29,749 bases of DNA from Candidatus Omnitrophota bacterium (GCA_023247935.1 JAHFFM010000003.1:1-29749), one strand, 5' to 3'. Numbered from the stretch's first letter, positions 6,910 through 14,790 are shown. Numbers and translations are program-made. The notes: a model not told the origin generated them from the sequence alone.

Positions 6910-6925
6910 CTCCTGCCGGGCACAT
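6907..6925 (+). repeat. attR-like site: second copy of the tRNA-Arg 3' end
   Basis: CAACTCCTGCCGGGCACAT, identical to 5453-5471 and followed, as there, by a T run. There is no tRNA body upstream of it. It marks the right end of the 1.45-kb insertion. Confidence 0.75.
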
Positions 6926-6929
6926 TTTT

Positions 6930-8042
6930 TTAGAGTTTACGCCAGCGTTCTTGTGGCCACCAAATCCAATAGCCCTTTCCCTTGATGAATTGGCGCGGAA
7001 CAAACCCCGATTGGCGACTATCCACACTCTTTTCAGGATTGTCACCAATTACGAAATAAGAATTTTGGGGTATTTCAATAACCTGGCCAGATTTTCCATA
7101 TTGCCAATCTTCACGATTAGAATAAACTGTCGTTTTCAGAAATTGCGGTGTGTCCAGCAATTCCCCATTCACATAAATACGACCGTTCTCGATTTTCAAT
7201 TTCTCCCCAGGCAATCCTACCACACGTTTGATGAAATCTTTTTTTTGGTCGACTTGATATTTGAAAACGATTAGGTCACCGCGCTTTGGGTCTTCAAACC
7301 GATAAATCCATTTGTTTGCAAAAAGCCTGTCACCCTTGAGAAGGGTCGGAGCCATTGAATCTGCTGGAATTTTATACGCTTGGAGAAAATAATGACGAAT
7401 TGTAACGGTAAGACCGCCAGCAAGAATTACAGGAACAAGAAGCCAAAAGATAACAACGGTCAGAACTTTTTTTTGGCCAAATTTTTCAATGAGACTTGAC
7501 GATTCTCCGTTCATTCTGACGGCTTGTGAGTAGGCATCATTTACAATCCATAAAGTTGCTAAACCTTCAAATACTCGTGAAATCAGCGGGCCAGCAGGTG
7601 CAATAGATTTCAAAATACCCCCAATAATTATAACGACCATAAAAAGACCAATGCCTTTTAACCATTGAGAATTATAAAATTGACCCAGCCCAGGAATGAT
7701 TGAGGATAAAAACAGAGATAGGAAGGGTTGCTTCTTTCTTGGGGGTAGATTCAGTTGATGTGTTTCGTTGTATGTTTTGGCCGTATTAAAAGCGTCAAAA
7801 AGATTATAAACTGAAAAAATAATTGCGCCAATAAACATGATGATTGCGAGTATAAAGGGCAACTTGGAAGGAATTAAAAAGAACCATACAAAGAAAAATA
7901 AAACAGACAGGTCCAAAATGATTCCGACGAAAACGAAGAAAAGACCTTTTTGTTTACTGCCGCTGTAAAGCTGACCAATGCCAGCGCAAATCGAAGAAAG
8001 CCAAACTGCCAGCCAGGGTTCTTTTACGTTAGTTATTTGCAT
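6930..8042 (-). CDS. lepB: Signal peptidase I with duplicated N-terminal membrane domain
   Basis: About 370 residues; type I signal peptidases remove signal peptides outside the inner membrane with a Ser-Lys dyad. Counting from ATG 8042, the nucleophile is Ser229 in IPADSMAPTL and the general base Lys272 in DFIKRVVGLPGE. Box E is GDNPEKSVDSRQSG near 333-346. The catalytic part (about 215-370) is complete. The first 190 residues are unusual: two related units, PWLAVWLSSICAGIGQLYSG and PFLSLFLSSIIPGLGQFYN, each followed by hydrophobic helices. This GxGQxY pattern belongs to small DUF5683/TM2-like membrane proteins. Start choice: ATG 8042 has GGAAGG at a good distance, better than GTG 8048. A weak promoter lies at 8067-8096. 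It sits just outside the mini-island, with its stop 5 bases beyond the right repeat. Confidence 0.9.
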   Translation of the reverse strand: MQITNVKEPWLAVWLSSICAGIGQLYSGSKQKGLFFVFVGIILDLSVLFFFVWFFLIPSKLPFILAIIMFIGAIIFSVYNLFDAFNTAKTYNETHQLNLPPRKKQPFLSLFLSSIIPGLGQFYNSQWLKGIGLFMVVIIIGGILKSIAPAGPLISRVFEGLATLWIVNDAYSQAVRMNGESSSLIEKFGQKKVLTVVIFWLLVPVILAGGLTVTIRHYFLQAYKIPADSMAPTLLKGDRLFANKWIYRFEDPKRGDLIVFKYQVDQKKDFIKRVVGLPGEKLKIENGRIYVNGELLDTPQFLKTTVYSNREDWQYGKSGQVIEIPQNSYFVIGDNPEKSVDSRQSGFVPRQFIKGKGYWIWWPQERWRKL

Positions 8043-8066
8043 CCACACCTTCCATCTTATTTGTTC

Positions 8067-8096
8067 ACTTTATGCAATAAGATACCATAGATTCAA
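8067..8096 (-). promoter_or_regulatory. Possible lepB promoter
   Basis: Minus strand TTGAAT (8096-8091), an 18-base spacer and TAAAGT (8072-8067), about 25 bases before the ATG. Both boxes match the consensus at only four of six positions. Confidence 0.3.
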
Positions 8097-8321
8097 ATCA
8101 ATAGAGGGGGGGTAATTTGCTTGTGGTTAAGTGGTAAACTTTCAAACGGGAGCGTCATAGGCCGTTAAGCCGCACACGCTTCCTGAAGCGACTCGACTTC
8201 GCGCAACCAATCATAGATTTGGTTCCAATTCAGGGTGCTTTGGCACACTTTTTTGGGCTCGCACTCACTCCTTCGCGCCTCGTATCTGGGGCTATTTTTA
8301 TGAAAAAAGTTTTTAGGTTTT

Positions 8322-8337
8322 CCCGGCAGGAGTTGAA
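8322..8337 (-). repeat. Inverted partial copy of the tRNA-Arg 3' end
   Basis: CCCGGCAGGAGTTGAA is the exact complement of tRNA positions 5451-5466 (TTCAACTCCTGCCGGG). It then diverges (AAAA in place of CAC). It is a third trace of the same attachment sequence, in opposite orientation. Its end provides the TTGAAA -35 box of the downstream gene. Confidence 0.6.
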
Positions 8338-8362
8338 AGAATCACCGACGCCCTGCTAATAT
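8333..8362 (+). promoter_or_regulatory. Promoter of the secreted 483-residue protein
   Basis: TTGAAA (8333-8338), an 18-base spacer and TAATAT (8357-8362), with TG one base before the -10 box. Transcription would begin near 8369, so the hairpin AGCGGC/GCCGCT (8364-8383) is at or just after the start. The -35 box lies within the inverted tRNA-end copy. Confidence 0.5.
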
Positions 8363-8421
8363 AAGCGGCGTAAAAATGCCGCTGCCTTACAGCGCACTGC
8401 TGAACTCAACGAAAGGTTTAT

Positions 8422-9873
8422 TTGGACTGGAAACGTTTTACAAAATTCACATTTTTAATTCTGCTATTCGTTTTCTCCTTTTCTGAGCTTGTCTGGGCTG
8501 AACCGGATCTTTCGCGGAAACCTAAGCTCTTTAGCCCCGATTCCTTTTGGAATAAAAAACTGTCAGACAATGAATCAATTGACCCCAGCTCCAAAGAGCT
8601 TGTAGAGGATCTTGTCAAACAGAGTCAGGTTCAAATTAGCGGAATGAAAAATCCCTGGATGAATACGAAACAATACTGTACCCCGCTCTTTATCGCGGAC
8701 TCCTCAACCCCGAAATTTCCCGTGACGATTTACACGCTTTCAGGAAAGCCAAGAACTTGGACAACGCTCTATCAAGAAGCGCAGCGCGGGATCCCCATCC
8801 CCTCGAACGCGCTATCAGCGGCTGGAATGGATGGCCATATCACGATTTATGACAAGGACGCTGATGTTTTGTATGAATTTTGGCAGTTCTGGAAAGTTGA
8901 TGGCAAATGGCAAGCCAGTTGGGGCGGAATCCTGAGAGACGCCTCAAAATCCAATGGAATCATGCCCACTGTGAAGAGCGTAAACGGGCGGAATTTGGAA
9001 TATTGGGGAGCAACTGCGACAGGACTCCCTACCATTGGCGGCACGGTACTCATCGAAGAACTAAAAACCGGAAAAATTCCCCATGCTTTGGCAATCGCCA
9101 TTGGCACTCCTCAAGATACCTATGTTTGGCCGGCCCAGCGCGGGGATGGCACGCCTTCGGGAATCATTCCTGAGGGCACCCGATTTCGGTTGAAGCCTGA
9201 TGTCAAAATAGATCCCAATTGGCCGCCGCTTACTAAAATGATAGCCGAGGCGGCTCGCGATTATGGCATTGTCATTCGGGATAAAACATTGTGCGTTCTG
9301 GTGTTTAGTGGAGAAGACTACACGCAATATGGGGTAAACCCCTATCCCCATTATTTAGGCGGTTTAAACACAGACGATGCCATGGAAAATGCCATAAAAC
9401 TATTTCCGTTTGATCAGCTTGTGGCCTTAAAAAACTCCGGCTTGCCAAAAAAATCAGGCCGCATGACGCCCATGGATGGAGACATGACTCCCTACACTCC
9501 CTCGATAGAGTTTTTGCAGGAACGCGATTCGCTTTTGGCTTATTATCGAACGATAAATAATCAGACTGCAAAGGATTTACAGGCGAAAGTCCTTGTGGGT
9601 TTAATCAGTTATCGTCTGGATTACATTGAAAATGAATTGATTCGTCGAAAAAAATTGAACGCAAACCAAAAAACGGAGATTGTTTCAGAGGAAATAGAGG
9701 AAGGCCAAAAAATTGAAGCTCTTAAACAATTGCAAAAGCGATTCAAAAAAACAAAATTTTCCTCAAGGCAGGAAAATTATTTGGCGCCTTGGGTGGATAG
9801 AAAACTCTACAAATACAAATTAAAGGCAAATGGCATCCCTAGAGCTGCTCCCGATCTACCATCAGAAGTTTAA
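8422..9873 (+). CDS. Secreted protein of unknown function
   Basis: A 483-residue protein with a clear signal peptide (residues 1-26, cleavage after LVWA). The mature part begins with FSPDSFWNKKL. Conserved-looking stretches include GHITIYDKDADVLYEFWQ, WQASWGGILRD, GATATGLPTIGG, KIPHALAIAI, WPAQRGDG, IPEGTRFRL and DYGIVIRDK. From memory, secreted actinobacterial and other hypothetical proteins show the same order (FW near the start, EFW, WGG, PHA, PxGxRxRL, YGxxxxD); no activity is known to me. The histidine of PHA and the acidic residues could be catalytic, but that is a guess. Residues 365-470 are charged and helical. The start is TTG 8422 with AAAGG six bases upstream; no in-frame ATG serves better. 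It has its own promoter and is followed by a weak hairpin. Confidence 0.75.
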   Translation: MDWKRFTKFTFLILLFVFSFSELVWAEPDLSRKPKLFSPDSFWNKKLSDNESIDPSSKELVEDLVKQSQVQISGMKNPWMNTKQYCTPLFIADSSTPKFPVTIYTLSGKPRTWTTLYQEAQRGIPIPSNALSAAGMDGHITIYDKDADVLYEFWQFWKVDGKWQASWGGILRDASKSNGIMPTVKSVNGRNLEYWGATATGLPTIGGTVLIEELKTGKIPHALAIAIGTPQDTYVWPAQRGDGTPSGIIPEGTRFRLKPDVKIDPNWPPLTKMIAEAARDYGIVIRDKTLCVLVFSGEDYTQYGVNPYPHYLGGLNTDDAMENAIKLFPFDQLVALKNSGLPKKSGRMTPMDGDMTPYTPSIEFLQERDSLLAYYRTINNQTAKDLQAKVLVGLISYRLDYIENELIRRKKLNANQKTEIVSEEIEEGQKIEALKQLQKRFKKTKFSSRQENYLAPWVDRKLYKYKLKANGIPRAAPDLPSEV

Positions 9874-9881
9874 ATATTATC

Positions 9882-9909
9882 CCGCCTCCAGTGGTAAAAT
9901 AACAGGCGG
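9882..9909 (+). terminator. Weak hairpin after the secreted protein gene
   Basis: CCGCCT (9882-9887) and AGGCGG (9904-9909) form a 6-bp GC-rich stem with a 16-base loop, 9 bases after the stop codon. The following sequence is TTAAATT, not a proper T run, so termination would be inefficient. Confidence 0.35.
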
Positions 9910-9956
9910 TTAAATTAAAATTCACTTTACCCATATTCAATAAAGGAGATACTTCC

Positions 9957-10430
9957 ATGTCCGCTTCCAATAAATACACCCCCGAAGGTTACCGTTCCGT
10001 TACGCCAAGTCTTTCGTTTAAAAACACGATGAAAGCCATCGAATTTTACAAAAAAGCGCTGGACGCCAAAGCGCTCACCGTTTTCCCCTCTCCGGACGGC
10101 AAAAGCACCATGCATGCCACCATTCAAATCGGCGATTCCATCCTCATGATGGGCGATGAAATGAAATATAAAAGCGCCGAATCGCTGGGCAGCTCGCCGG
10201 TGAGTTTTTTTATCTACGTGCCCGATTCGGATGCATCTTTTAAACACGCCGTGGACGCCGGATGCAAAGTCGGGATGCCTATTGAGGACCAGTTTTGGGG
10301 AGACCGCTGCGGGCTGGTGATAGACCCTTTTGGTTATTCCTGGATGATTGCCTCGCGCAAGCATGAATTATCACACGAAGAAGTCCGCAAAAACGCCGAA
10401 GCATTTTTCGCGAACGCGGGAAAACAGTAA
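9957..10430 (+). CDS. VOC-superfamily (glyoxalase/PhnB-like) protein
   Basis: A 157-residue cytoplasmic protein of the vicinal oxygen chelate fold. PhnB-like features are VTPSLSFKNTMKAIEFYKKAL near the start, MHATIQIGDSILMMGDE in the middle, and PIEDQFWGDRCGLVIDPFGYSWMIA near the end. The last (Q-x-x-WGDR-x-x-x-x-x-DPxG) is typical of the subgroup that includes PhnB and small glyoxalase-like proteins of unknown substrate. The metal ligands of true glyoxalase I are not clearly conserved. Lactoylglutathione lyase activity should therefore not be assumed. A strong ribosome site (AAAGGAGA) precedes the ATG by a short spacer. The next gene follows after 26 bases in the same direction. Confidence 0.85.
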   Translation: MSASNKYTPEGYRSVTPSLSFKNTMKAIEFYKKALDAKALTVFPSPDGKSTMHATIQIGDSILMMGDEMKYKSAESLGSSPVSFFIYVPDSDASFKHAVDAGCKVGMPIEDQFWGDRCGLVIDPFGYSWMIASRKHELSHEEVRKNAEAFFANAGKQ

Positions 10431-10456
10431 ATAAAATTCAACGCGGGAGGATGAAT

Positions 10457-11323
10457 ATGCGGCTTAAAAAAACTTTTGCTTTTTTATTCCTAATGCTGAT
10501 TTGGCAGCCTTTCGCGTCTGCCGAACTCCCCAAAACCGAAACAAAGGTCATTGACCATGACCCTTTCGGGATATGGCAGACCAAACGAAAGGATTTTGAG
10601 CAGTGTGCCAGTCACGGGGTAAAAGTGATTTATATGCCGCAAGAAAATACCTTTTTTACCTACTGGATTCCACCTAACTACAAATCCGGGCGCGTTCTGG
10701 TCTCTGTGCACGGCACAGGCGGAAATCCTTATATCGCCATGCGCGATGAGTTAAATGACGCTGAAAAATATGATTACCTGCCGATTGCCGTAAGCTGGTT
10801 CTCGAAAAAGAGGGGATTTTTTCCTGGCAAAGATCTTTACCGGAATATTCTTCAGGCGTTGAATTTTATTCAATCGGAAACCGGCAACAATCTTTCGGCG
10901 GTGGCTTATACAGGCTTCAGCCGCGGGTCAGCCGTGAGTTATGAGGTGGCTTATCTGGATGCGAAATCCGAAAATGTGTTTGACCTTTTTATATCGCATT
11001 CAGGCGGTATCCCCCTGGATATGCGGGTGGAATCTCGCAATCCAGATTCCAAACCTGACGCTTTCTTTTCTCAACTGACGAATGGAGAGCTTGGAAAAGA
11101 CGCGTTTAAAGGCAAAAAATTTTTCCTTTATAGCGGCGATAAAGACGAACAATGGGGCGCTACCATGAGCCTCCAAATGGAAAACGCCAAAAAGCTGATC
11201 GAGACAAATTCGGGACAAGTATTGGAATGGGCGCGGGACCCGAATGGCGGCCACATGGGTTATCTCAAAAACCCAGCGCTCAAAGAAAAAGCGATCCGGT
11301 ATTTTATAAATTCAGCTTCTTAA
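10457..11323 (+). CDS. Secreted alpha/beta-hydrolase (esterase-like)
   Basis: A 288-residue protein with a signal peptide ending PFASA. The hydrolase fold shows SVHGTGG (oxyanion region, about 83-89), the nucleophile elbow GFSRG (serine near residue 155), an aspartate in YSGDKDEQWG (about 228) and the histidine in GGHMGYL (about 266). This gives a complete Ser-Asp-His triad. Of the two close ATGs, 10457 is preferred: GGGAGG directly abuts ATG 10451 but stands six bases from 10457. The substrate is not determined; the layout is like feruloyl-esterase or PHB-depolymerase-related secreted hydrolases. The methyltransferase gene starts three bases after its stop, so the two are co-transcribed. Confidence 0.85.
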   Translation: MRLKKTFAFLFLMLIWQPFASAELPKTETKVIDHDPFGIWQTKRKDFEQCASHGVKVIYMPQENTFFTYWIPPNYKSGRVLVSVHGTGGNPYIAMRDELNDAEKYDYLPIAVSWFSKKRGFFPGKDLYRNILQALNFIQSETGNNLSAVAYTGFSRGSAVSYEVAYLDAKSENVFDLFISHSGGIPLDMRVESRNPDSKPDAFFSQLTNGELGKDAFKGKKFFLYSGDKDEQWGATMSLQMENAKKLIETNSGQVLEWARDPNGGHMGYLKNPALKEKAIRYFINSAS

Positions 11324-11326
11324 GCG

Positions 11327-12019
11327 ATGGATCCATTTTCATCCCGGTCCACTCAATCTGAAATGCTGGACACGGATTTACCCGCCAAAGACGTTCTTGA
11401 TTCTTTGAATTTTATGATTTTCGTGAATACTTTTTTTGGCGGAAAAAGAACCGTTTTAAACTATTTCGAAAAACACGGGACGCCGGAGAAATTCTCGGTG
11501 CTTGATTTAGGCTCGGGAGCCGGAGACATCCCGTTTGCGCTGGCTCGTTGGGCCGCCAAAAGAAAAAAAGAAGTCCAAATAACCGCCATTGATTTAAACC
11601 CGCATTGCCAGGCTTATGCCAAAACCCGATTCGCCTGCCCGCAAATCAAATTTATAAGGCATTCCGCCTTTGATTTGGATACGCTCGGCCATTTTGATTA
11701 CATTATCTCCTCCATGTTTTTTCATCATTTACCGGATGAGGAAATTGTCCGGCTTTTGGATATTGTCCGGCGGCACAGCCGGAGAGGCTTTCTCATCAGC
11801 GATCTTTATCGCTGCCGGCGAAATTATTGGGGAGCGCTGCTGCTTGCGGGTTTAACGTTTAAAAAAGTAATCATCAATGACGCGGCTTTGTCCGTACTTC
11901 GGGCGTTCAAAGAAAAAGATTTTATGAATTATCGCAAAAATTCCAAGGTTTCATTCGAAATTCAAAGACATCCTCTGTTTCGCGTGGTGATGAGCCGCCA
12001 TGACCTCCGTCCTGATTGA
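11327..12019 (+). CDS. Class I SAM-dependent methyltransferase
   Basis: A 230-residue Rossmann-fold methyltransferase. Motif I is LDLGSGAGD at 59-67 (SAM binding). The acidic residue after strand 2 is in AIDLNPH near 90. The motif IV region is FDYIISSMFFHHLPDEE near 120-136. An N-terminal stretch (LDSLNFMIFVNTFFGGKRT) matches the lid region of small-molecule methyltransferases. The same methyltransferase plus FAD-oxidoreductase pair often follows type III polyketide synthases and acts on aromatic or quinone-like products. No synthase is present here, so the substrate is open. The start is ATG 11327, three bases after the hydrolase stop, without a Shine-Dalgarno. Its 3' end overlaps the oxidoreductase by 20 bases. 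Confidence 0.85.
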   Translation: MDPFSSRSTQSEMLDTDLPAKDVLDSLNFMIFVNTFFGGKRTVLNYFEKHGTPEKFSVLDLGSGAGDIPFALARWAAKRKKEVQITAIDLNPHCQAYAKTRFACPQIKFIRHSAFDLDTLGHFDYIISSMFFHHLPDEEIVRLLDIVRRHSRRGFLISDLYRCRRNYWGALLLAGLTFKKVIINDAALSVLRAFKEKDFMNYRKNSKVSFEIQRHPLFRVVMSRHDLRPD

Positions 12020-12917
12020 AGGAGGCGGTTTAGCCGGGCAGGTTTTGCACCGGGAGCTTTATCTTAAAGGAATCGCTTCGCGCCTTGTCGAAAAAACAGC
12101 TTTTCCGAGGGAAAAAGTATGCGGCGGCTGCCTTCAATGGGATAGCTGGGAGTATTTGAATTCCATTTTTGCTTTGCCGAAAGACATCCGGATCATCCGA
12201 ACCATCGCTCATTTCTGGAAAGGCAAACAAATTTCTCGAATTACTCTCTCTCCTCCCATGGTTTATGTATCGCGCTATATTTTAGATGAGACTTTGAATC
12301 AACAGCAGCAAACTTTGGACTTTGACCCGAATCATGCCGTGCGAGTGCTTGCTTCAGGAATAAGTTCTCAAAAAAATAAAGGCGATTGGCTGGGTTTTCA
12401 GGGTTGTAGCCGGCCGGTGGACGAATTAGAAATGCATTATGGGCGAAGCGTTTACCTCGGCCTCTCTCCGGCGTCCGACACTCAAAGCCATATGGCTTTA
12501 ATCGTTAAAAAATCCTTTTTTCAAAATACGGAGCAATTAAAAAATTATGTCCACGATGAATTGAGGCTTGATATCGAAATCTCAAAAGGCACTCAAAGTA
12601 TTTCTTATGATTTTTTTCCTTCTCGCTCTTCCCAAGAACTTGCCGTGGGAGACGCCATGCTGGCAACACAGCCTTTCTTGGGCCTTGGCATGAAACATGC
12701 CATTCAATCCGCGCGCCTCATGGCTGATTTGATTGCTTCTGATAAAACGGATGATTACCACGCCGTTCATAAAAAAGTATTCCGTAAATACCATTTGGCA
12801 AACCGAATTTCAGGCAGAATTTACGACTCTTCTTTCCAAAGCCTATTCAGGCTGTTTGTGGGAAACTCTCTGTTGGTTTCCAAAACATACCACTGGCTTC
12901 ACAAAACCCATCCCTGA
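12000..12917 (+). CDS. FAD-dependent oxidoreductase, geranylgeranyl-reductase/UbiH-like
   Basis: A 305-residue flavoprotein. The N-terminal dinucleotide-binding loop is IEGGGLAGQ (6-14), somewhat altered from GxGxxG but with the expected strand and the acidic LVEK end. KVCGGCL at about 40-46 is the typical substrate-side motif of the FixC/geranylgeranyl reductase group. The FAD ribityl motif appears as AVGDAM followed by PFLGLGMKHAI. It is short for the family (about 380-400 residues): the central substrate-binding sheet appears reduced, but both FAD motifs are kept. It overlaps the methyltransferase by 20 bases, so the two probably act in sequence on one lipid or aromatic compound. The C-terminal tail (LFRLFVGNSLLV) is weakly hydrophobic. 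The next gene is convergent. Confidence 0.8.
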   Translation: MTSVLIEGGGLAGQVLHRELYLKGIASRLVEKTAFPREKVCGGCLQWDSWEYLNSIFALPKDIRIIRTIAHFWKGKQISRITLSPPMVYVSRYILDETLNQQQQTLDFDPNHAVRVLASGISSQKNKGDWLGFQGCSRPVDELEMHYGRSVYLGLSPASDTQSHMALIVKKSFFQNTEQLKNYVHDELRLDIEISKGTQSISYDFFPSRSSQELAVGDAMLATQPFLGLGMKHAIQSARLMADLIASDKTDDYHAVHKKVFRKYHLANRISGRIYDSSFQSLFRLFVGNSLLVSKTYHWLHKTHP

Positions 12918-12951
12918 CCCTTCCTTAGGCTTCCTATTGAAGAAAGAAGCG

Positions 12952-14721
12952 CTAACTTTGAAGCGCTCCCAGGAAATTTTTTAACAGCTTTTCTTCTTTG
13001 GTGCCGCTGGAAGACGCGGGCTGCTGTTCTCCTTGGCCTTTATTGAAAAAGTCACCCAGCAATTGCTGCGCTTTTCCCGCGGCAAACCGGGTGGCGATGA
13101 TGTTTAAATCCGGGAAAACCTGTATGGACGGTGCCTGCCCCGTCACAAGTATGGGGATTTCAATTTGACCTTGCGTATTGGCAAGCACGCTGATTTCCGA
13201 GACACTTTTGAGAATAGCCGCCGAAATTTCAGGCGCCATTTGAAGGGATGCCGCGGCTTCCACGGCTCCTCCCAAACCGGCATGACCATTTCCAACAATT
13301 GAAACATAATCCGTGGCCACCCGCAAATTTTGGAATGGAATTTGGCCGTTCTGCGCCTCAAAAGAAAAATCCAGAGGATGCATCAAAGTATGAGGCGCGA
13401 AAAGCTTCTCTTTATAATTTGGAGGCAATTCGCTCTCAAGCTTTGAAGCGATGCCCGGAATCACGGATAATTTTTCAAACACTTGCTTCGCCAAATTAAA
13501 ATTAAAAATGACCCCGTCTTTTAAAATAACACGGCCCTTGCCGTTCAAAGAGCGTGAAATTTCAGGCCAGCCAAGTCCCGAGCCGTTTCCCTCAAAATCT
13601 AAAGATAAATTTCCGCCCAAACGCGGCGCGTTAGGAGAGCTTGCGGGAATGGCGTCGGACAAGGAAACATTCTTGACGGCAAGCTTCACCTGAGAACGCG
13701 CATTTGAAGACTGAAAACCGTTCACCGCGGCGTCGAGATTGATTTGCCCTCCGGCAAAGCTGGCAGACGAATCCCGAACCTTCAGGTTTCCGCCTTGCGT
13801 ATCCATATTCAAAAAAACCGTTTCAAACGCCGAAGGAATGCCTGCGAGAGAGATTTTGGCGTTGTTCAGCTTCACATGAGCTTTTAAATCGGCCAGTGCG
13901 CCCAAATCCACCTCTTCCAAACGGATATTCAAGCCGCCTTGCGGGTTTTCTCTGAATTTAAGATTTCCTAAAGCGGGAAAGGCCTGGGCAGCCGAGGCAA
14001 AATTCCACCGGCCCAAATTCGTATCCAAATCAAAATTTTTCAAAAACCCTGACTGCCCGGACCCTGGCAGCAGCAATTCCCCGCTCACTTCCACGTTTTG
14101 ATCCGCACTAAATACAGACGCCAGCACTTCGAATAAAAAAGATTTATTTAAAGAAAAATTTTTAATCTCGACATCAATATTGTCTATGGAAAAATCCATA
14201 GGATTTGAAGGGCTCAAATCTTTATAAACCACTTTGGCTTTTTGCACGCGGATGGAATCCACGGAAAACGCCAAAAATTGTTGAGCCGCCGGCGACGTTT
14301 CTTTGGCAGGAATACCCTGATTAGAAGCCCGGGTCGGCCCTACAGCTACCCCGCCCACGCGCATGAAGCCATCCGCGCCGCGCTCGATCTCAACATAAGG
14401 CTTCACAATAAAAATAGAGGCTACTTGGATATTTTTTTGCAAAAGCGGCATCAAGCGGATAACTGCCGCCACTTCCCCCACCTTCGCCAAGGCCTGATGG
14501 GAAGATTTGCCGTAAACAGCAATTCCTTGAATACGAAAAGCCAGACCCTTATTGAACCCTAAAGATAATTTTCCAAGTTCAACCTTTTTTCCTAGCGCTT
14601 CTTCTATTTTCTGAGCTACGACAGGCCTGTATTTGTCCACATTGAATGTGGCGAGAAAAATACCAATGCCCGCCATCACAAGAACCAGCAAAAAAAGAAA
14701 GATAAAAATAAATTTTTTCAT
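12952..14721 (-). CDS. AsmA-family envelope protein
   Basis: A 589-residue protein with one N-terminal transmembrane segment (residues 4-26). The AsmA hallmark follows: VDKYRPVVAQKIEEALGKKVELGKLSL, then a LAFRIQGIAVYG strand. The rest is beta-rich with repeated short strands, ending in an AsmA_2-like region (LNGKGRVILKDGVIFNFNLAK; YVSIVGNGHAGLGG) and a polar tail. AsmA-like proteins are anchored in the inner membrane and extend into the periplasm. Recent work on the family ties them to lipid transport or outer-membrane homeostasis, which implies a diderm cell. AAGGAT stands six bases before the ATG. The terminator of the small upstream gene sits directly in front, so this gene needs its own promoter, which I could not place confidently. 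It ends with TAG. Confidence 0.85.
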   Translation of the reverse strand: MKKFIFIFLFLLVLVMAGIGIFLATFNVDKYRPVVAQKIEEALGKKVELGKLSLGFNKGLAFRIQGIAVYGKSSHQALAKVGEVAAVIRLMPLLQKNIQVASIFIVKPYVEIERGADGFMRVGGVAVGPTRASNQGIPAKETSPAAQQFLAFSVDSIRVQKAKVVYKDLSPSNPMDFSIDNIDVEIKNFSLNKSFLFEVLASVFSADQNVEVSGELLLPGSGQSGFLKNFDLDTNLGRWNFASAAQAFPALGNLKFRENPQGGLNIRLEEVDLGALADLKAHVKLNNAKISLAGIPSAFETVFLNMDTQGGNLKVRDSSASFAGGQINLDAAVNGFQSSNARSQVKLAVKNVSLSDAIPASSPNAPRLGGNLSLDFEGNGSGLGWPEISRSLNGKGRVILKDGVIFNFNLAKQVFEKLSVIPGIASKLESELPPNYKEKLFAPHTLMHPLDFSFEAQNGQIPFQNLRVATDYVSIVGNGHAGLGGAVEAAASLQMAPEISAAILKSVSEISVLANTQGQIEIPILVTGQAPSIQVFPDLNIIATRFAAGKAQQLLGDFFNKGQGEQQPASSSGTKEEKLLKNFLGALQS

Positions 14722-14733
14722 ATCGGTATCCTT

Positions 14734-14772
14734 AAAAAAAGAGTCAGGCCCTACACATCAAGGCCTGACTCT
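14734..14772 (-). terminator. Strong intrinsic terminator
   Basis: An 11-bp perfect stem (AGAGTCAGGCC, 14740-14750, with its complement at 14762-14772), an 11-base loop and, on the minus strand, a run of seven T after the stem. It ends transcription of the small gene at 14791-14952, 19 bases past that gene's stop. Confidence 0.85.
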
Positions 14773-14790
14773 GAATTTTATACCAAATAC

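Larger units (their letters stand above)
5453..6925 (+). mobile_element. Mini-island or decayed integrated element at tRNA-Arg
   Basis: A 1.47-kb stretch bounded by a perfect 19-bp direct repeat of the tRNA 3' end. It contains a C-terminal gene stub (5470-5574), a hairpin terminator, a 72-codon gene with its own promoter, an amber-interrupted DUF2335 gene, a 350-base non-coding stretch and a 70-codon minus-strand ORF at the right end. No integrase, excisionase or replication gene is present. It is therefore a deletion remnant or a passenger moved by an integrase encoded elsewhere. The repeats are seen directly; mobility is inferred. Confidence 0.6.
8043..8421. other. Divergent region with remnants, no intact gene
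   Basis: A 379-base gap between lepB and the secreted-protein gene. It holds the weak lepB promoter, an inverted copy of the tRNA-Arg 3' end (8322-8337), the promoter of the next gene (8333-8362) and a leader hairpin AGCGGC/GCCGCT (8364-8383). On the minus strand a frame without a start codon runs from the tRNA-like copy to TAA at 8167-8165, with protein-like content (WNQIYDWLREVESLQEACAA at its end). It may be a C-terminal gene stub of unrecognised family. Confidence 0.45.

Noticed and set aside
5453..8337. A complete integrative element with its own recombinase
   Set aside because: No integrase or transposase frame exists between any of the tRNA-end copies; only remnants and small genes are present.
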